Source: Polaribacter marinus
GTDB lineage: Bacteria > Bacteroidota > Bacteroidia > Flavobacteriales > Flavobacteriaceae
Assembly: GCF_022662535.1 (NCBI RefSeq)
Contig: NZ_JAKQYM010000010.1
Location: forward strand, 1-64,000
Length of the DNA stretch: 64,000 nt
Reading direction: 5' to 3'
Positions 6,766 to 14,043 of the stretch are shown piece after piece; position 1 is the first letter of the stretch; each line of letters begins with the position of its first letter. A program made the position numbers and the translations under genes. The notes beneath the pieces were generated by a model that saw only the letters and a list, made by a program, of their open reading frames with translations, was not told the DNA's origin and ran no database searches.

Positions 6766-7844
6766 TTAGTACTTATTTCAGTTAGTTTATTTACATCTTT
6801 TAATATTCTCTCTAATAAAATACTTAATAAAGTATCATTATTTAATTTGATAGAACGATATATCATACTTTTCCCAAATCGGTTATAATTTTTCCCGTTT
6901 TTAGGATATACTTCATTTTCGTTTACAAAGTCAAATAGAAACCATTTTTTGTCAAGTTGTAACTTATCTGCAATTTCAATTTTCTCTTTTTCCTTTTCTC
7001 CCCAAGCATATAAATAGTGATTGTATCTACCTCCATCGAGCATAATTCCGTAAATAATTTCATCTTGGTCTGAAAAGTCGATATTAATAACTCCTTTTCC
7101 ATTAACTAGAGTCGTGCTAATAACTACTTTGTTTCTATTCGTTTCGTGGGAGTACCTTTTTCCAATTTTAACTTCTTTACTGGTTAAATTAGATTTTAAA
7201 TATTTCTCTATTTCTTTAACTAATTCAGCGTAGTTATATTTGATGTATAAATCGTGAAGTCTTATTTCTTTAAAAAGTGTGTAATCAGAGCCGTAAAAGT
7301 CATAATAAGAATCTTCGATGTTTAAACTTAATGGTTTTAATAAATCTGAAAGATTGTTTATAAAGTAGATGTAATCTTGAATTAATTTTTTATGATAATC
7401 ATCGGTAATTCTATCTATTAAATTAGATAATAAAATTCCTAAATCTCTATATGTTAATAATTCCCAACCTAAATCTTTTAACTCAAAACTTGGCTTTATG
7501 ATTGTAAGTAAAACAAAAATATTATTAGAATTACTTTTTCCTTTGTAATCTATTAGTTGTTGTCTGTCGGGAACACTTTTAACTTTGTTTTCAACGATTA
7601 TTTTGATTTCGTTAAATTCTATTGTTAAATCCAAATTTCTAGTTTCTCGTTGAACTGAAATTATTTTTTTATCTGGAAAATTAAATTTCTCTGCAAAATG
7701 ATTAGCAAGAATTTCTCCAAAACTTATTTGATAATTTTCACAAATCCAAGCAATGAAATTACTATGAAATAATTCTTTTGAACTTAATGACAAGTTAAAT
7801 AAAGGTGATTTTTTTAATTCGGTAATTATTTCAGGTACAGTCAT
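6744..7844 (-). CDS. PDDEXK_4-like nuclease-fold protein (cassette gene)
   Basis: This 366-residue protein fits the PD-(D/E)XK superfamily group often annotated PDDEXK_4. An ELFHSNFIAW motif near residues 24-33 is characteristic. The catalytic-type residues are Asp72 in LDLTIEF and Glu85-Asn-Lys87 in IIVENK. The ATG at 7844 is chosen, nine bases from the boundary match; the frame continues upstream only through S10 sequence. The stop lies inside S9, so the last residues (NANNVYN) come from site sequence, as in the other nuclease-like cassette gene. It could be an antiphage or restriction-like nuclease; the target is unknown. Confidence 0.7.
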   Translation of the reverse strand: MTVPEIITELKKSPLFNLSLSSKELFHSNFIAWICENYQISFGEILANHFAEKFNFPDKKIISVQRETRNLDLTIEFNEIKIIVENKVKSVPDRQQLIDYKGKSNSNNIFVLLTIIKPSFELKDLGWELLTYRDLGILLSNLIDRITDDYHKKLIQDYIYFINNLSDLLKPLSLNIEDSYYDFYGSDYTLFKEIRLHDLYIKYNYAELVKEIEKYLKSNLTSKEVKIGKRYSHETNRNKVVISTTLVNGKGVINIDFSDQDEIIYGIMLDGGRYNHYLYAWGEKEKEKIEIADKLQLDKKWFLFDFVNENEVYPKNGKNYNRFGKSMIYRSIKLNNDTLLSILLERILKDVNKLTEISTNANNVYN

Positions 7845-7856
7845 TTTTCGTATTAA

Positions 7857-7988
7857 TGCCAACGGTCGGGTATATGGTTTGTTGCGTGTTTTAAGCACCT
7901 AATTTAGCAAATAAAAACCGAATATAAAATCCGCAAGGATTTTCGTAAGTAGGCTATAATTAGCAATAAATTATATACTTTGTTGGCT
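7857..7988. repeat. attC-like site S10
   Basis: The left core is TGCCAAC (7857-7863) and the right core GTTGGCT (7982-7988). The central hairpin is AAAATCC / GGATTTT around GCAA. The flanked right core GTTGGCTGTA (7982-7991) is exactly complementary to 8590-8599. Confidence 0.75.
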
Positions 7989-8576
7989 GTAGTAATTTGT
8001 ACAGTTTTCCTTCGTTAATAATTCGCCATTATATTCAACTTTTTCAAATTCAGCATCATCAAAACGTACTCCTGTGATATCTGCATTATTCAAATTCACA
8101 TTGTCCAAAATTGTGTCATAAAAACAGGCTCCTTCTAAATTAGCATTTTCAAAATTCACATTCTTAAATTTTGTTTCTCTAAAATTCACTCCACTTAAAT
8201 CAGAGTTACTAAAATCACAATCTGTAATTATTGATTCCTTGATTTCCAATGGACTTAAAAAAGAATTTTTAAAATTACAGTTTTTTAAAATTACATTATT
8301 CATTTCTGATACACTCCAATATGAATATTCAAACTTTTTTAAAAAATTCATATTTTCAAAATTTCCATTTTCAGATATTATATTACTAAAATCACAATTA
8401 TTTTCAATAACAACATTTTTTAAGTTACAATTCGATAAATTCGATCTGTTAAAATCAATTTTTATTAAACTTAAATTATTTAAGTCAATATTTTTCAAGT
8501 CTAAACCTCTGAAGTTAATTCTTTGATTTCTTGGTTTAGCAATTATTCTTATTATTTCTTTTCTGTTTAAATCCAT
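7971..8576 (-). CDS. Pentapeptide-repeat protein (cassette gene)
   Basis: This 201-residue protein is built mostly of degenerate pentapeptide repeats of the A(N/D)LXX type, for example NLSLI, NFENANLEGACF and NVNLNNADITGVRF. They cover about residues 25-185. Such repeats fold as a right-handed quadrilateral beta-helix. Some members mimic DNA and protect gyrase, such as Qnr, which is itself spread by integron-associated elements; others have no known role. No signal peptide is seen, so it is cytoplasmic. It is alone in cassette 7982-8599 and its C-terminus reaches into S10. Confidence 0.85.
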   Translation of the reverse strand: MDLNRKEIIRIIAKPRNQRINFRGLDLKNIDLNNLSLIKIDFNRSNLSNCNLKNVVIENNCDFSNIISENGNFENMNFLKKFEYSYWSVSEMNNVILKNCNFKNSFLSPLEIKESIITDCDFSNSDLSGVNFRETKFKNVNFENANLEGACFYDTILDNVNLNNADITGVRFDDAEFEKVEYNGELLTKENCTNYYSQQSI

Positions 8577-8592
8577 TTCAGTTTTTTATTAC

Positions 8593-8725
8593 AGCCAACG
8601 TTGTTGTATAAGCTTTGTTGCGTTGTTTAAGCAGTTAATTTAGTAAATAAAACACGAACGGAGAAATTCCGGAGGAATTTCCCAAGTGAGCCAAAACCAG
8701 CAATAAAATTTATACGGTGTTGTGT
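8593..8725. repeat. attC-like site S11
   Basis: The left core is AGCCAAC (8593-8599) and the right core GTTGTGT (8719-8725). The central hairpin pairs GAAATTCC (8663-8670) with GGAATTTC (8674-8681) around GGA. The flanked right core GTTGTGTGCA (8719-8728) is exactly complementary to 9547-9556. Confidence 0.75.
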
Positions 8726-9159
8726 GCAGTTTTTTTATTATTCAGATTTTTTATTTTCAATATTCTATTTATTAAAATTCCTAAATATGAACTTAAAATA
8801 ATTATTAACGATAATATTATTTGCCAATAATCAGATTCGAAATGCTCAAATAATATATCAAATTCAGAAATTTGTGTAACACTTAATGTTATTACTAAAA
8901 TTAAAAAAAATAATAAAGATTTTAAATTCCAACTTTTTGATTTTGGTTTGTAACCAATAATAATTTCTTTTGTATAAATAATTAAAACTCCAAAAGTTAA
9001 TATACTTGGAATAAGTGAATTCCAAATATTATTTTTTCCTGCGATAATATTCCCAAATGATAAATTCAAAAAACTTACCCAACTAAAGACGTAAATCGTA
9101 AATAATACAAGTAAGACCCAAATTAGTTTCAATATTATTTCCAGACTTTTGATTTTCAT
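8710..9159 (-). CDS. Four-helix membrane protein, unknown (cassette gene)
   Basis: This 149-residue protein has four predicted membrane helices, near residues 8-30, 44-64, 80-98 and 112-133. It ends in a lysine/asparagine-rich tail whose final residues are encoded in S11. It has no family motif I recognise. It is the second gene of a two-gene cassette, 10 bases downstream of the 114-residue gene, so the two are probably co-transcribed. Confidence 0.65.
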   Translation of the reverse strand: MKIKSLEIILKLIWVLLVLFTIYVFSWVSFLNLSFGNIIAGKNNIWNSLIPSILTFGVLIIYTKEIIIGYKPKSKSWNLKSLLFFLILVITLSVTQISEFDILFEHFESDYWQIILSLIIILSSYLGILINRILKIKNLNNKKTAHNTV

Positions 9160-9169
9160 ATTTAAACTA

Positions 9170-9514
9170 TTATTTTTTTAGTCTAAATTGATTCATTCCG
9201 ATTTCAAATACTAATTTATTATTAAGCTCAATTTGTTTTCCTTTTTTGTCGTAAAATTCCGCAAATATTTTGTTTTTATTAATTATTTCTAAAACAACTC
9301 CTTTTTGTCCTGATTTTAATCTTTCATTAAGGCTTTTAGTCAGTTCAATTTTTTTATAGAGAAATTTTTTCTCCAATATTTTAATTGGCTCAATTTCCTT
9401 TTTAGTTCCAGTAAATAATTCGCCCATTTTATTAAAACCTTTTCCTAAAAATCTAAAAAACTTATAAATAATTCCTTCGAGAATTATTTCGGTAAAAATT
9501 TCAAAAATTATCAT
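9170..9514 (-). CDS. Small hypothetical protein (cassette gene)
   Basis: This 114-residue protein has an amphipathic or weakly hydrophobic N-terminus (residues 1-30) followed by a basic linker. Its compact C-terminal part contains GQKGVVLEI and KIFAEFYDKKGKQIEL, which look like a small beta-barrel of the kind seen in proteins that bind a partner or nucleic acid. No named family is recognised. It is the first gene of the cassette 8719-9556 and shares it with the membrane protein downstream. Association with the membrane through the N-terminus is plausible. Confidence 0.6.
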   Translation of the reverse strand: MIIFEIFTEIILEGIIYKFFRFLGKGFNKMGELFTGTKKEIEPIKILEKKFLYKKIELTKSLNERLKSGQKGVVLEIINKNKIFAEFYDKKGKQIELNNKLVFEIGMNQFRLKK

Positions 9515-9549
9515 TTCAATTCAGTTTTTTGGGTCAATTCGGTAATTGC

Positions 9550-9681
9550 ACACAACGTGTTTGTATAAGATTAGTTGCGTAGGTTAAGTAATGAATTTAA
9601 TAAATAAAAACTGAATAAAAAGAGTGCAAGTATTTTCCCAAATAAGCTAAAAATAGCAATTAATTTTATACGGTGTTGGCA
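9550..9681. repeat. attC-like site S12
   Basis: The left core is ACACAAC (9550-9556) and the right core GTTGGCA (9675-9681). The outer arms are well kept (GTATAAGATTAGTTGC and GCAATTAATTTTATAC), but the central hairpin is decayed. The flanked right core GTTGGCAAC (9675-9683) is complementary to 16389-16397 beside the recombinase, 6.7 kb away. Confidence 0.7.
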
Positions 9682-9699
9682 ACTGGGCATTATTTTAAT

Positions 9700-9877
9700 A
9701 TTTCAAACTATTCAATTATTAATTCAGATTGCTATATTTATAATTTAGATTAAGATATTCGTAATTCAGACTATTTAATTACTAAAATAGATTCATAAAA
9801 TATACTTTCAGGTTATTAGTTTTGTAATTTAGGTTGAAAGAATATAAAATTAGATTGATATATTTATAAATTGGTTT
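9700..9877. repeat. Array of 10-bp motifs at exact 21-bp spacing
   Basis: The motif AATTYAGRYT, with variants, starts at 9700, 9721, 9742, 9763, 9784, 9805, 9826 and 9847, each exactly 21 bases apart. A poor ninth copy is at 9868. The 11-base spacers are not conserved. A 21-bp period equals two helical turns, so all copies face the same side of the DNA. The array fills the space between the stop of the 239-residue gene and S12. It could be a protein-binding array or the remnant of a heptapeptide-coding repeat; the minus-strand frame shows NLNYKYS-like units broken by stops. Confidence 0.75.
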
Positions 9878-9889
9878 GTTAGTTTTATA

Positions 9890-10609
9890 TTAACTTGAAG
9901 TAAATTTTATTTTTGAGATATTAGAATATTCAGGCGAGGTTGCTCCATATATGCTTTTTACATATTTTTTAACATTTTGAGCAATTGTATATAGACCTGT
10001 ACCACTTTTGTATAAGATGTTATTCCTTTCTATTAATTTGGTGTTTAATACAGCTTCTGTAATATCTACATTTTTTGTACTTTCTACTAAAGTTGTATGA
10101 TAAGCTATTAAATTCACTAATTTTAATTCTTCTAAATTTGGGTTGTATGTTGGAATGGTAGCTAATAATTGTAATATTTTAGAAAAATTATCTGCTAATT
10201 GAGTGTAAGACTGACGAGAAGTAGAAACAGTTTTGCTTTCTTCTCCTGTTTCTTCATCTACTTCCTTCTTTTTCTTTTTACTGCCTTGTATTAAGTTATT
10301 CAATGATTTTGCTTGTGCTAAAACACCTTCTGAAAGCCCTAATATTTCTAATTGATTGATGATTCTTGTAGAAGTAGATTTTAAATTCAAATATGCTTGT
10401 TGTCTTGTATGTATCGCATTTTTATTCGCATTTCTTTTTTCTTCTACTTCTGTAACTGCATTTAGAGAATTAATATATAAAGTATTTAGATTTACAATTT
10501 TTAAATTATCGACTGGTGGATTGTAGGCAGTATATACTGTTACTTGTTCAATTAGTTTTTGAAGATCAGCTACATTTTTAGCATTTCCTGTTTCATATTG
10601 CTTGCTCAT
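9890..10609 (-). CDS. Helical hypothetical protein with internal duplication
   Basis: This 239-residue protein has no signal peptide or membrane segment and is predicted to be mostly helical. It contains two related halves. One begins TAYNPPVDNLKIVNLNTLY (from about residue 28) and the other IPTYNPNLEELKLVNLIAY (from about residue 145). They are separated by a charged linker rich in Lys and Glu (about residues 112-128). Proteins with such repeated YNP units are frequent in Bacteroidetes genomes, but I know no function. It lies just downstream of the exporter gene on the same strand, with a 105-base gap, so its link to the bacteriocin locus is uncertain. Confidence 0.7.
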   Translation of the reverse strand: MSKQYETGNAKNVADLQKLIEQVTVYTAYNPPVDNLKIVNLNTLYINSLNAVTEVEEKRNANKNAIHTRQQAYLNLKSTSTRIINQLEILGLSEGVLAQAKSLNNLIQGSKKKKKEVDEETGEESKTVSTSRQSYTQLADNFSKILQLLATIPTYNPNLEELKLVNLIAYHTTLVESTKNVDITEAVLNTKLIERNNILYKSGTGLYTIAQNVKKYVKSIYGATSPEYSNISKIKFTSS

Positions 10610-10713
10610 TTTTTTAATTTTTAAAAGTTATTATTGTAAATATAACGAATTCTTTTAAAAGTATATTGTGTTTTTGACTGACAATGAGTATGTAAGGCAT
10701 TAATTGTTTTAAA

Positions 10714-12888
10714 TTAAATAATAAGTTCTTTCCAAAAATCGCTATAAAAATTAGTAGTTTCCATTAATTTTTTGTGATTACCAAAATTAGAAATTATTCC
10801 GTTTTCTAATACATAAATTGTGTCTGCAATTTGAGGTAAAGAATGTAATCTATGAGATATGAAAATGATAGTGATTTCAGATTTTAGTTTCTTTAATAAG
10901 TTTAAAACAAACTTTTCTGTTTTCCTATCCATTGCTGATGTAAATTCATCTAAAAGTACTAATTGAGGTTTCTTATACAAAACTCTCATTAAAGCAATGA
11001 TTTGTTTTTGTCCACCTGATAAATTAATACCTTCTTCTCCTAAAATTGTAGCAAAGCCTTGAGGTAAACTGTTTATAAATGCAGTAAATCCGTATTCCTC
11101 ACAAAAAACCTGAATGTTTTCAGGTGTATCTTTTTTGCCTAATAAAATATTTGTGATTACATTACCACTAAATATGGTGATGTCTTGTGGGATGATACCA
11201 ATAATATTACGCCAATCTTCTGTATTTATATCTGGAAGATTAAATTGATTATTAACGATTATCGTTCCATTTTCAAAAGGATAAAATTTTTGTAATACTT
11301 GACCTAATGTACTTTTACCACTGCCACTTTCTCCAACAATTGCGATACATTCATTTTGATTTACAGATATATTTATATTTTTAAAGAGTTCTTTTCTACC
11401 TGCAAAACGAAAAGAAAGGTTTTTAATTTCTAAAGAATTAAATTTTGATAGTGATATGTTTCCTTTATTTTCTTCTTCTATGGAAGTAAATTCATACATT
11501 CTGTTAAATGCTACTTTGGCTTCGTTAATTGGTATTGTAATTAATGCTAAACTTGCAACAGAGGGTAGTAGAGAACCTGCAATACCTAAAATTGCCATTA
11601 ACTCTCCTAATTGCATAACTTCATTATATACTTGTGTAGAAGTGTATATTAAAATACTAATTAAGAATAGTACACTAAAAATACCTGAAAAAATAGATAA
11701 GCGTACATTTATTTTGCCAAGATTAAATACCTTTTCTTGAAAGTTACCATAAATAAATTGATTGATTTTTTGGAATATAGATTGTCTATTGTTATTTTTA
11801 ATAGTTGCAATACCTTGTATTGATGTTATATAATTACTTTCATTAAAAGCATATCCTTGCATCATTTCTTTCTGTGCATTGATTATTTTTTTATTAAAAC
11901 TATAAATTAATAAAAAATAAAAAGGTAAACTAATAGAAGCTATTAAACCTGTTTGCCAAGAATAAAAAAATAAAAAACCTAAAGAAACAATAGTGACTAA
12001 TATGTTAATAGCTGTATTACCGATAATTTGACTAATAACTCTTTGGACACGTTGTGTATCGTTTAATCTTGCAACTAATTCGCCAATTTTACGAGTATCG
12101 AAAAATGGTTTAGGTAAATGTAAAAGGGAAGTGTAAAAACTATCTATAATTCTATTATTAAAGTCTTTGGATTGTGTGATTAAGAAAAAGTCTCTTAAAG
12201 CAGTAAACAATACTCTAATTAATAAAAGAAATGCAACTAAAATAATACCTGTAATTAATTTAGTAAAATCTTTTGACGGTAAAATATCGTCGATTAGTTT
12301 TTGTGAAAATATTGCCATTGCCATACCTAAAATAGCAATACCTAAACCTAAAATGATGCTAAAACTAATTAATTTTGAATCTTCTTTAACTAATTTTATA
12401 AACCATTTTTTTTTGTTATTGGTTTGTGTTTTAGATTTTACAAAATTATTATTTGGTGTTAATGTCAAGCAAGTTTTAGATTTCCAAATTTTTTCTAATT
12501 CTTCTTTTGTTAATTCAATAATACCTTTTGCAGGGTCTCCAATAATAAATTTATTATTTTCATAACCATAACAAATAACATAATGTTGTAAATGTTCTTC
12601 AATTACTACGTGAAGTATTAATGGTTCTTTATGGTCTATGATTGCTTGAATGTCTGCCTCATTACCTTGTGATGTAAAACCTAATTGGTTTGACGCTTGA
12701 TACAGACCTAATAAGGTTGTACCTTGTTTTGTTGTACCACTTAATTCTCTTAACTTTTCTAATGAATTATTACCCTCATAATATTGAATGATTGATAATA
12801 AACAGGCAACACCACAGTCTGATTGATCTTGTTGAAGTTTAAAAGTTTGTTGTATTTGTTTTCGAGTTGGTAAGATTGGTTTAGTCAT
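10714..12888 (-). CDS. C39 peptidase-containing ABC exporter (PCAT)
   Basis: This 724-residue bacteriocin exporter has three parts. Residues 1-145 form a C39 cysteine peptidase domain with Gln19, Cys25 (DCGVACL), His102 and Asp118 all present. Residues about 165-450 form the membrane domain. Residues about 475-724 form the ATPase, with GESGSGKST, LSGGQKQ, LLDEFTSA and FISHR. Such proteins cut the leader peptide at a double-glycine-type site and export the mature peptide across the inner membrane. The gene overlaps the upstream thioredoxin-like gene by eight bases. No HlyD-type adaptor gene is nearby, although Gram-negative PCATs usually need one, so a distant adaptor is likely. Confidence 0.93.
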   Translation of the reverse strand: MTKPILPTRKQIQQTFKLQQDQSDCGVACLLSIIQYYEGNNSLEKLRELSGTTKQGTTLLGLYQASNQLGFTSQGNEADIQAIIDHKEPLILHVVIEEHLQHYVICYGYENNKFIIGDPAKGIIELTKEELEKIWKSKTCLTLTPNNNFVKSKTQTNNKKKWFIKLVKEDSKLISFSIILGLGIAILGMAMAIFSQKLIDDILPSKDFTKLITGIILVAFLLLIRVLFTALRDFFLITQSKDFNNRIIDSFYTSLLHLPKPFFDTRKIGELVARLNDTQRVQRVISQIIGNTAINILVTIVSLGFLFFYSWQTGLIASISLPFYFLLIYSFNKKIINAQKEMMQGYAFNESNYITSIQGIATIKNNNRQSIFQKINQFIYGNFQEKVFNLGKINVRLSIFSGIFSVLFLISILIYTSTQVYNEVMQLGELMAILGIAGSLLPSVASLALITIPINEAKVAFNRMYEFTSIEEENKGNISLSKFNSLEIKNLSFRFAGRKELFKNINISVNQNECIAIVGESGSGKSTLGQVLQKFYPFENGTIIVNNQFNLPDINTEDWRNIIGIIPQDITIFSGNVITNILLGKKDTPENIQVFCEEYGFTAFINSLPQGFATILGEEGINLSGGQKQIIALMRVLYKKPQLVLLDEFTSAMDRKTEKFVLNLLKKLKSEITIIFISHRLHSLPQIADTIYVLENGIISNFGNHKKLMETTNFYSDFWKELII

Positions 12889-13408
12889 TTTGATATAATG
12901 CTCTTAAAATTCCGTTTGCGTTTAATTGCCCTTTATGTTTTTTAACTAGTTCGTTTTTTTGATTGTAAATTAAAATATACGGAATAGAATTTGCATTAAA
13001 TTGAATAGAAAAATCTCCTTTTTTGTCTTCTAAAAAAACAATGTTTTCTTGATTATTTAATTTGTATAATTCTGCAAACTTTTTAATGGCTTCTGTTTCC
13101 TCGAAAGAAACAAAAATAAACTGAACGTTTTTAAATTTCTCTAAATTTTGACTAATACTTTCTGCTTCGTGATGGCAAAAATCGCAATCGCTATTGAAGT
13201 AAATGAAGATTGTAGAAGTGTTTTGTTTTAAATCTGCATTTGAAAAAGAAATGTTTTCTAATGTTTTTAATTCAAACTTTGGAATGGTTTGTAATTGTTT
13301 TGAAATTTGATTTTTTTCTTTTGCTTTAATAGTAATGTTATAGCCTAAAAAGGATAGTAAGCTAATTATCGTGATAATTATTATGATAAGTATTTTCTTT
13401 TTGTTCAT
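12881..13408 (-). CDS. Membrane-anchored thioredoxin-like protein
   Basis: This 175-residue protein has one N-terminal membrane segment (about residues 6-24) and a periplasmic thioredoxin/TlpA-like domain. The redox motif is Cys75-Asp-Phe-Cys78, within FNSDCDFCHHE. A cis-proline-type SIPYIL lies near residue 151. Proteins of this type reduce or form disulfides outside the inner membrane. The bacteriocin precursor in this locus has exactly two cysteines in its core, so a role in setting its disulfide is a reasonable inference. It overlaps the exporter gene and follows the 210-residue membrane-protein gene closely, indicating one operon. Confidence 0.8.
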   Translation of the reverse strand: MNKKKILIIIIITIISLLSFLGYNITIKAKEKNQISKQLQTIPKFELKTLENISFSNADLKQNTSTIFIYFNSDCDFCHHEAESISQNLEKFKNVQFIFVSFEETEAIKKFAELYKLNNQENIVFLEDKKGDFSIQFNANSIPYILIYNQKNELVKKHKGQLNANGILRALYQND

Positions 13409-13410
13409 AT

Positions 13411-14043
13411 TTAGCTAACATTTAGTGTTAAAAACATAACTAAACCTAACCAAATAGTCAAACCTAAACCATAACTTATAGCAATAATTTCAAAACTTTT
13501 AATATATTTATTTTTCAACAATTTGTGTAAACCATTTACTAACACAAAAAAGTATGCAACTTCAAATAAGTTAATAATTTGTAAAGGATAAATTAACCAA
13601 GGTTCTAAATTATCTATATTTAAGAAATTAATATAACTGAAAGGATAAAATTGTTGTAAATCTTCTAAAGTATAAGTTGTATCAATAAAATAAAAATAAA
13701 CTACTTTAGATAAGCCAACTAAAATTAAAACAAATTCTCCTAATAGAGCTATTCTAAATATTTTTTTAAATTTTATTTTATTTTCTATATTGTAAAAAAA
13801 TACACCTACTTCAATACAAAAAGCAACTAAACTTGTTCTTAAAAGAATTAATATAGGCATAATTAAGTAATTAATCCAAGACCATTTTTTTTGATTTTCT
13901 AATAGTTCTCCTATTTGTTCTTTAGCTAATTGTTCTGAATAAAAATTATAAATTAAACCATCAATATTTAATAGGTAATTAAATAGAAATGTTGATACCA
14001 ATACTAAAACTATTATCAATAAAAATAAAATTTTATTATTCAT
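13411..14043 (-). CDS. Polytopic membrane protein of the bacteriocin operon
   Basis: This 210-residue protein has about five membrane helices: an N-terminal one at 5-25, then around 58-80, 95-115, 150-172 and 183-207. I recognise no family. It overlaps the ABC ATPase gene by eight bases and lies two bases from the thioredoxin-like gene, so it is co-transcribed with processing and immunity genes. It may be part of the immunity system or help the exporter. Its placement is the only evidence. Confidence 0.7.
   Translation of the reverse strand: MNNKILFLLIIVLVLVSTFLFNYLLNIDGLIYNFYSEQLAKEQIGELLENQKKWSWINYLIMPILILLRTSLVAFCIEVGVFFYNIENKIKFKKIFRIALLGEFVLILVGLSKVVYFYFIDTTYTLEDLQQFYPFSYINFLNIDNLEPWLIYPLQIINLFEVAYFFVLVNGLHKLLKNKYIKSFEIIAISYGLGLTIWLGLVMFLTLNVS

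Noticed and set aside
68-9681. CRISPR-like or simple interspersed repeats
   Set aside because: The repeats are about 133 bp, palindromic, and the spacers are gene-sized with their own complementary ends; there are no cas genes.
194-9683. Terminal inverted repeats of transposons around each small gene
   Set aside because: The ends differ from unit to unit, lie next to shared palindromes, and no transposase is present. A recombination-site explanation fits better.
12167-12565. Plus-strand open frame inside the C39 exporter
   Set aside because: It is a shadow of the exporter gene, which has a complete domain structure on the other strand.
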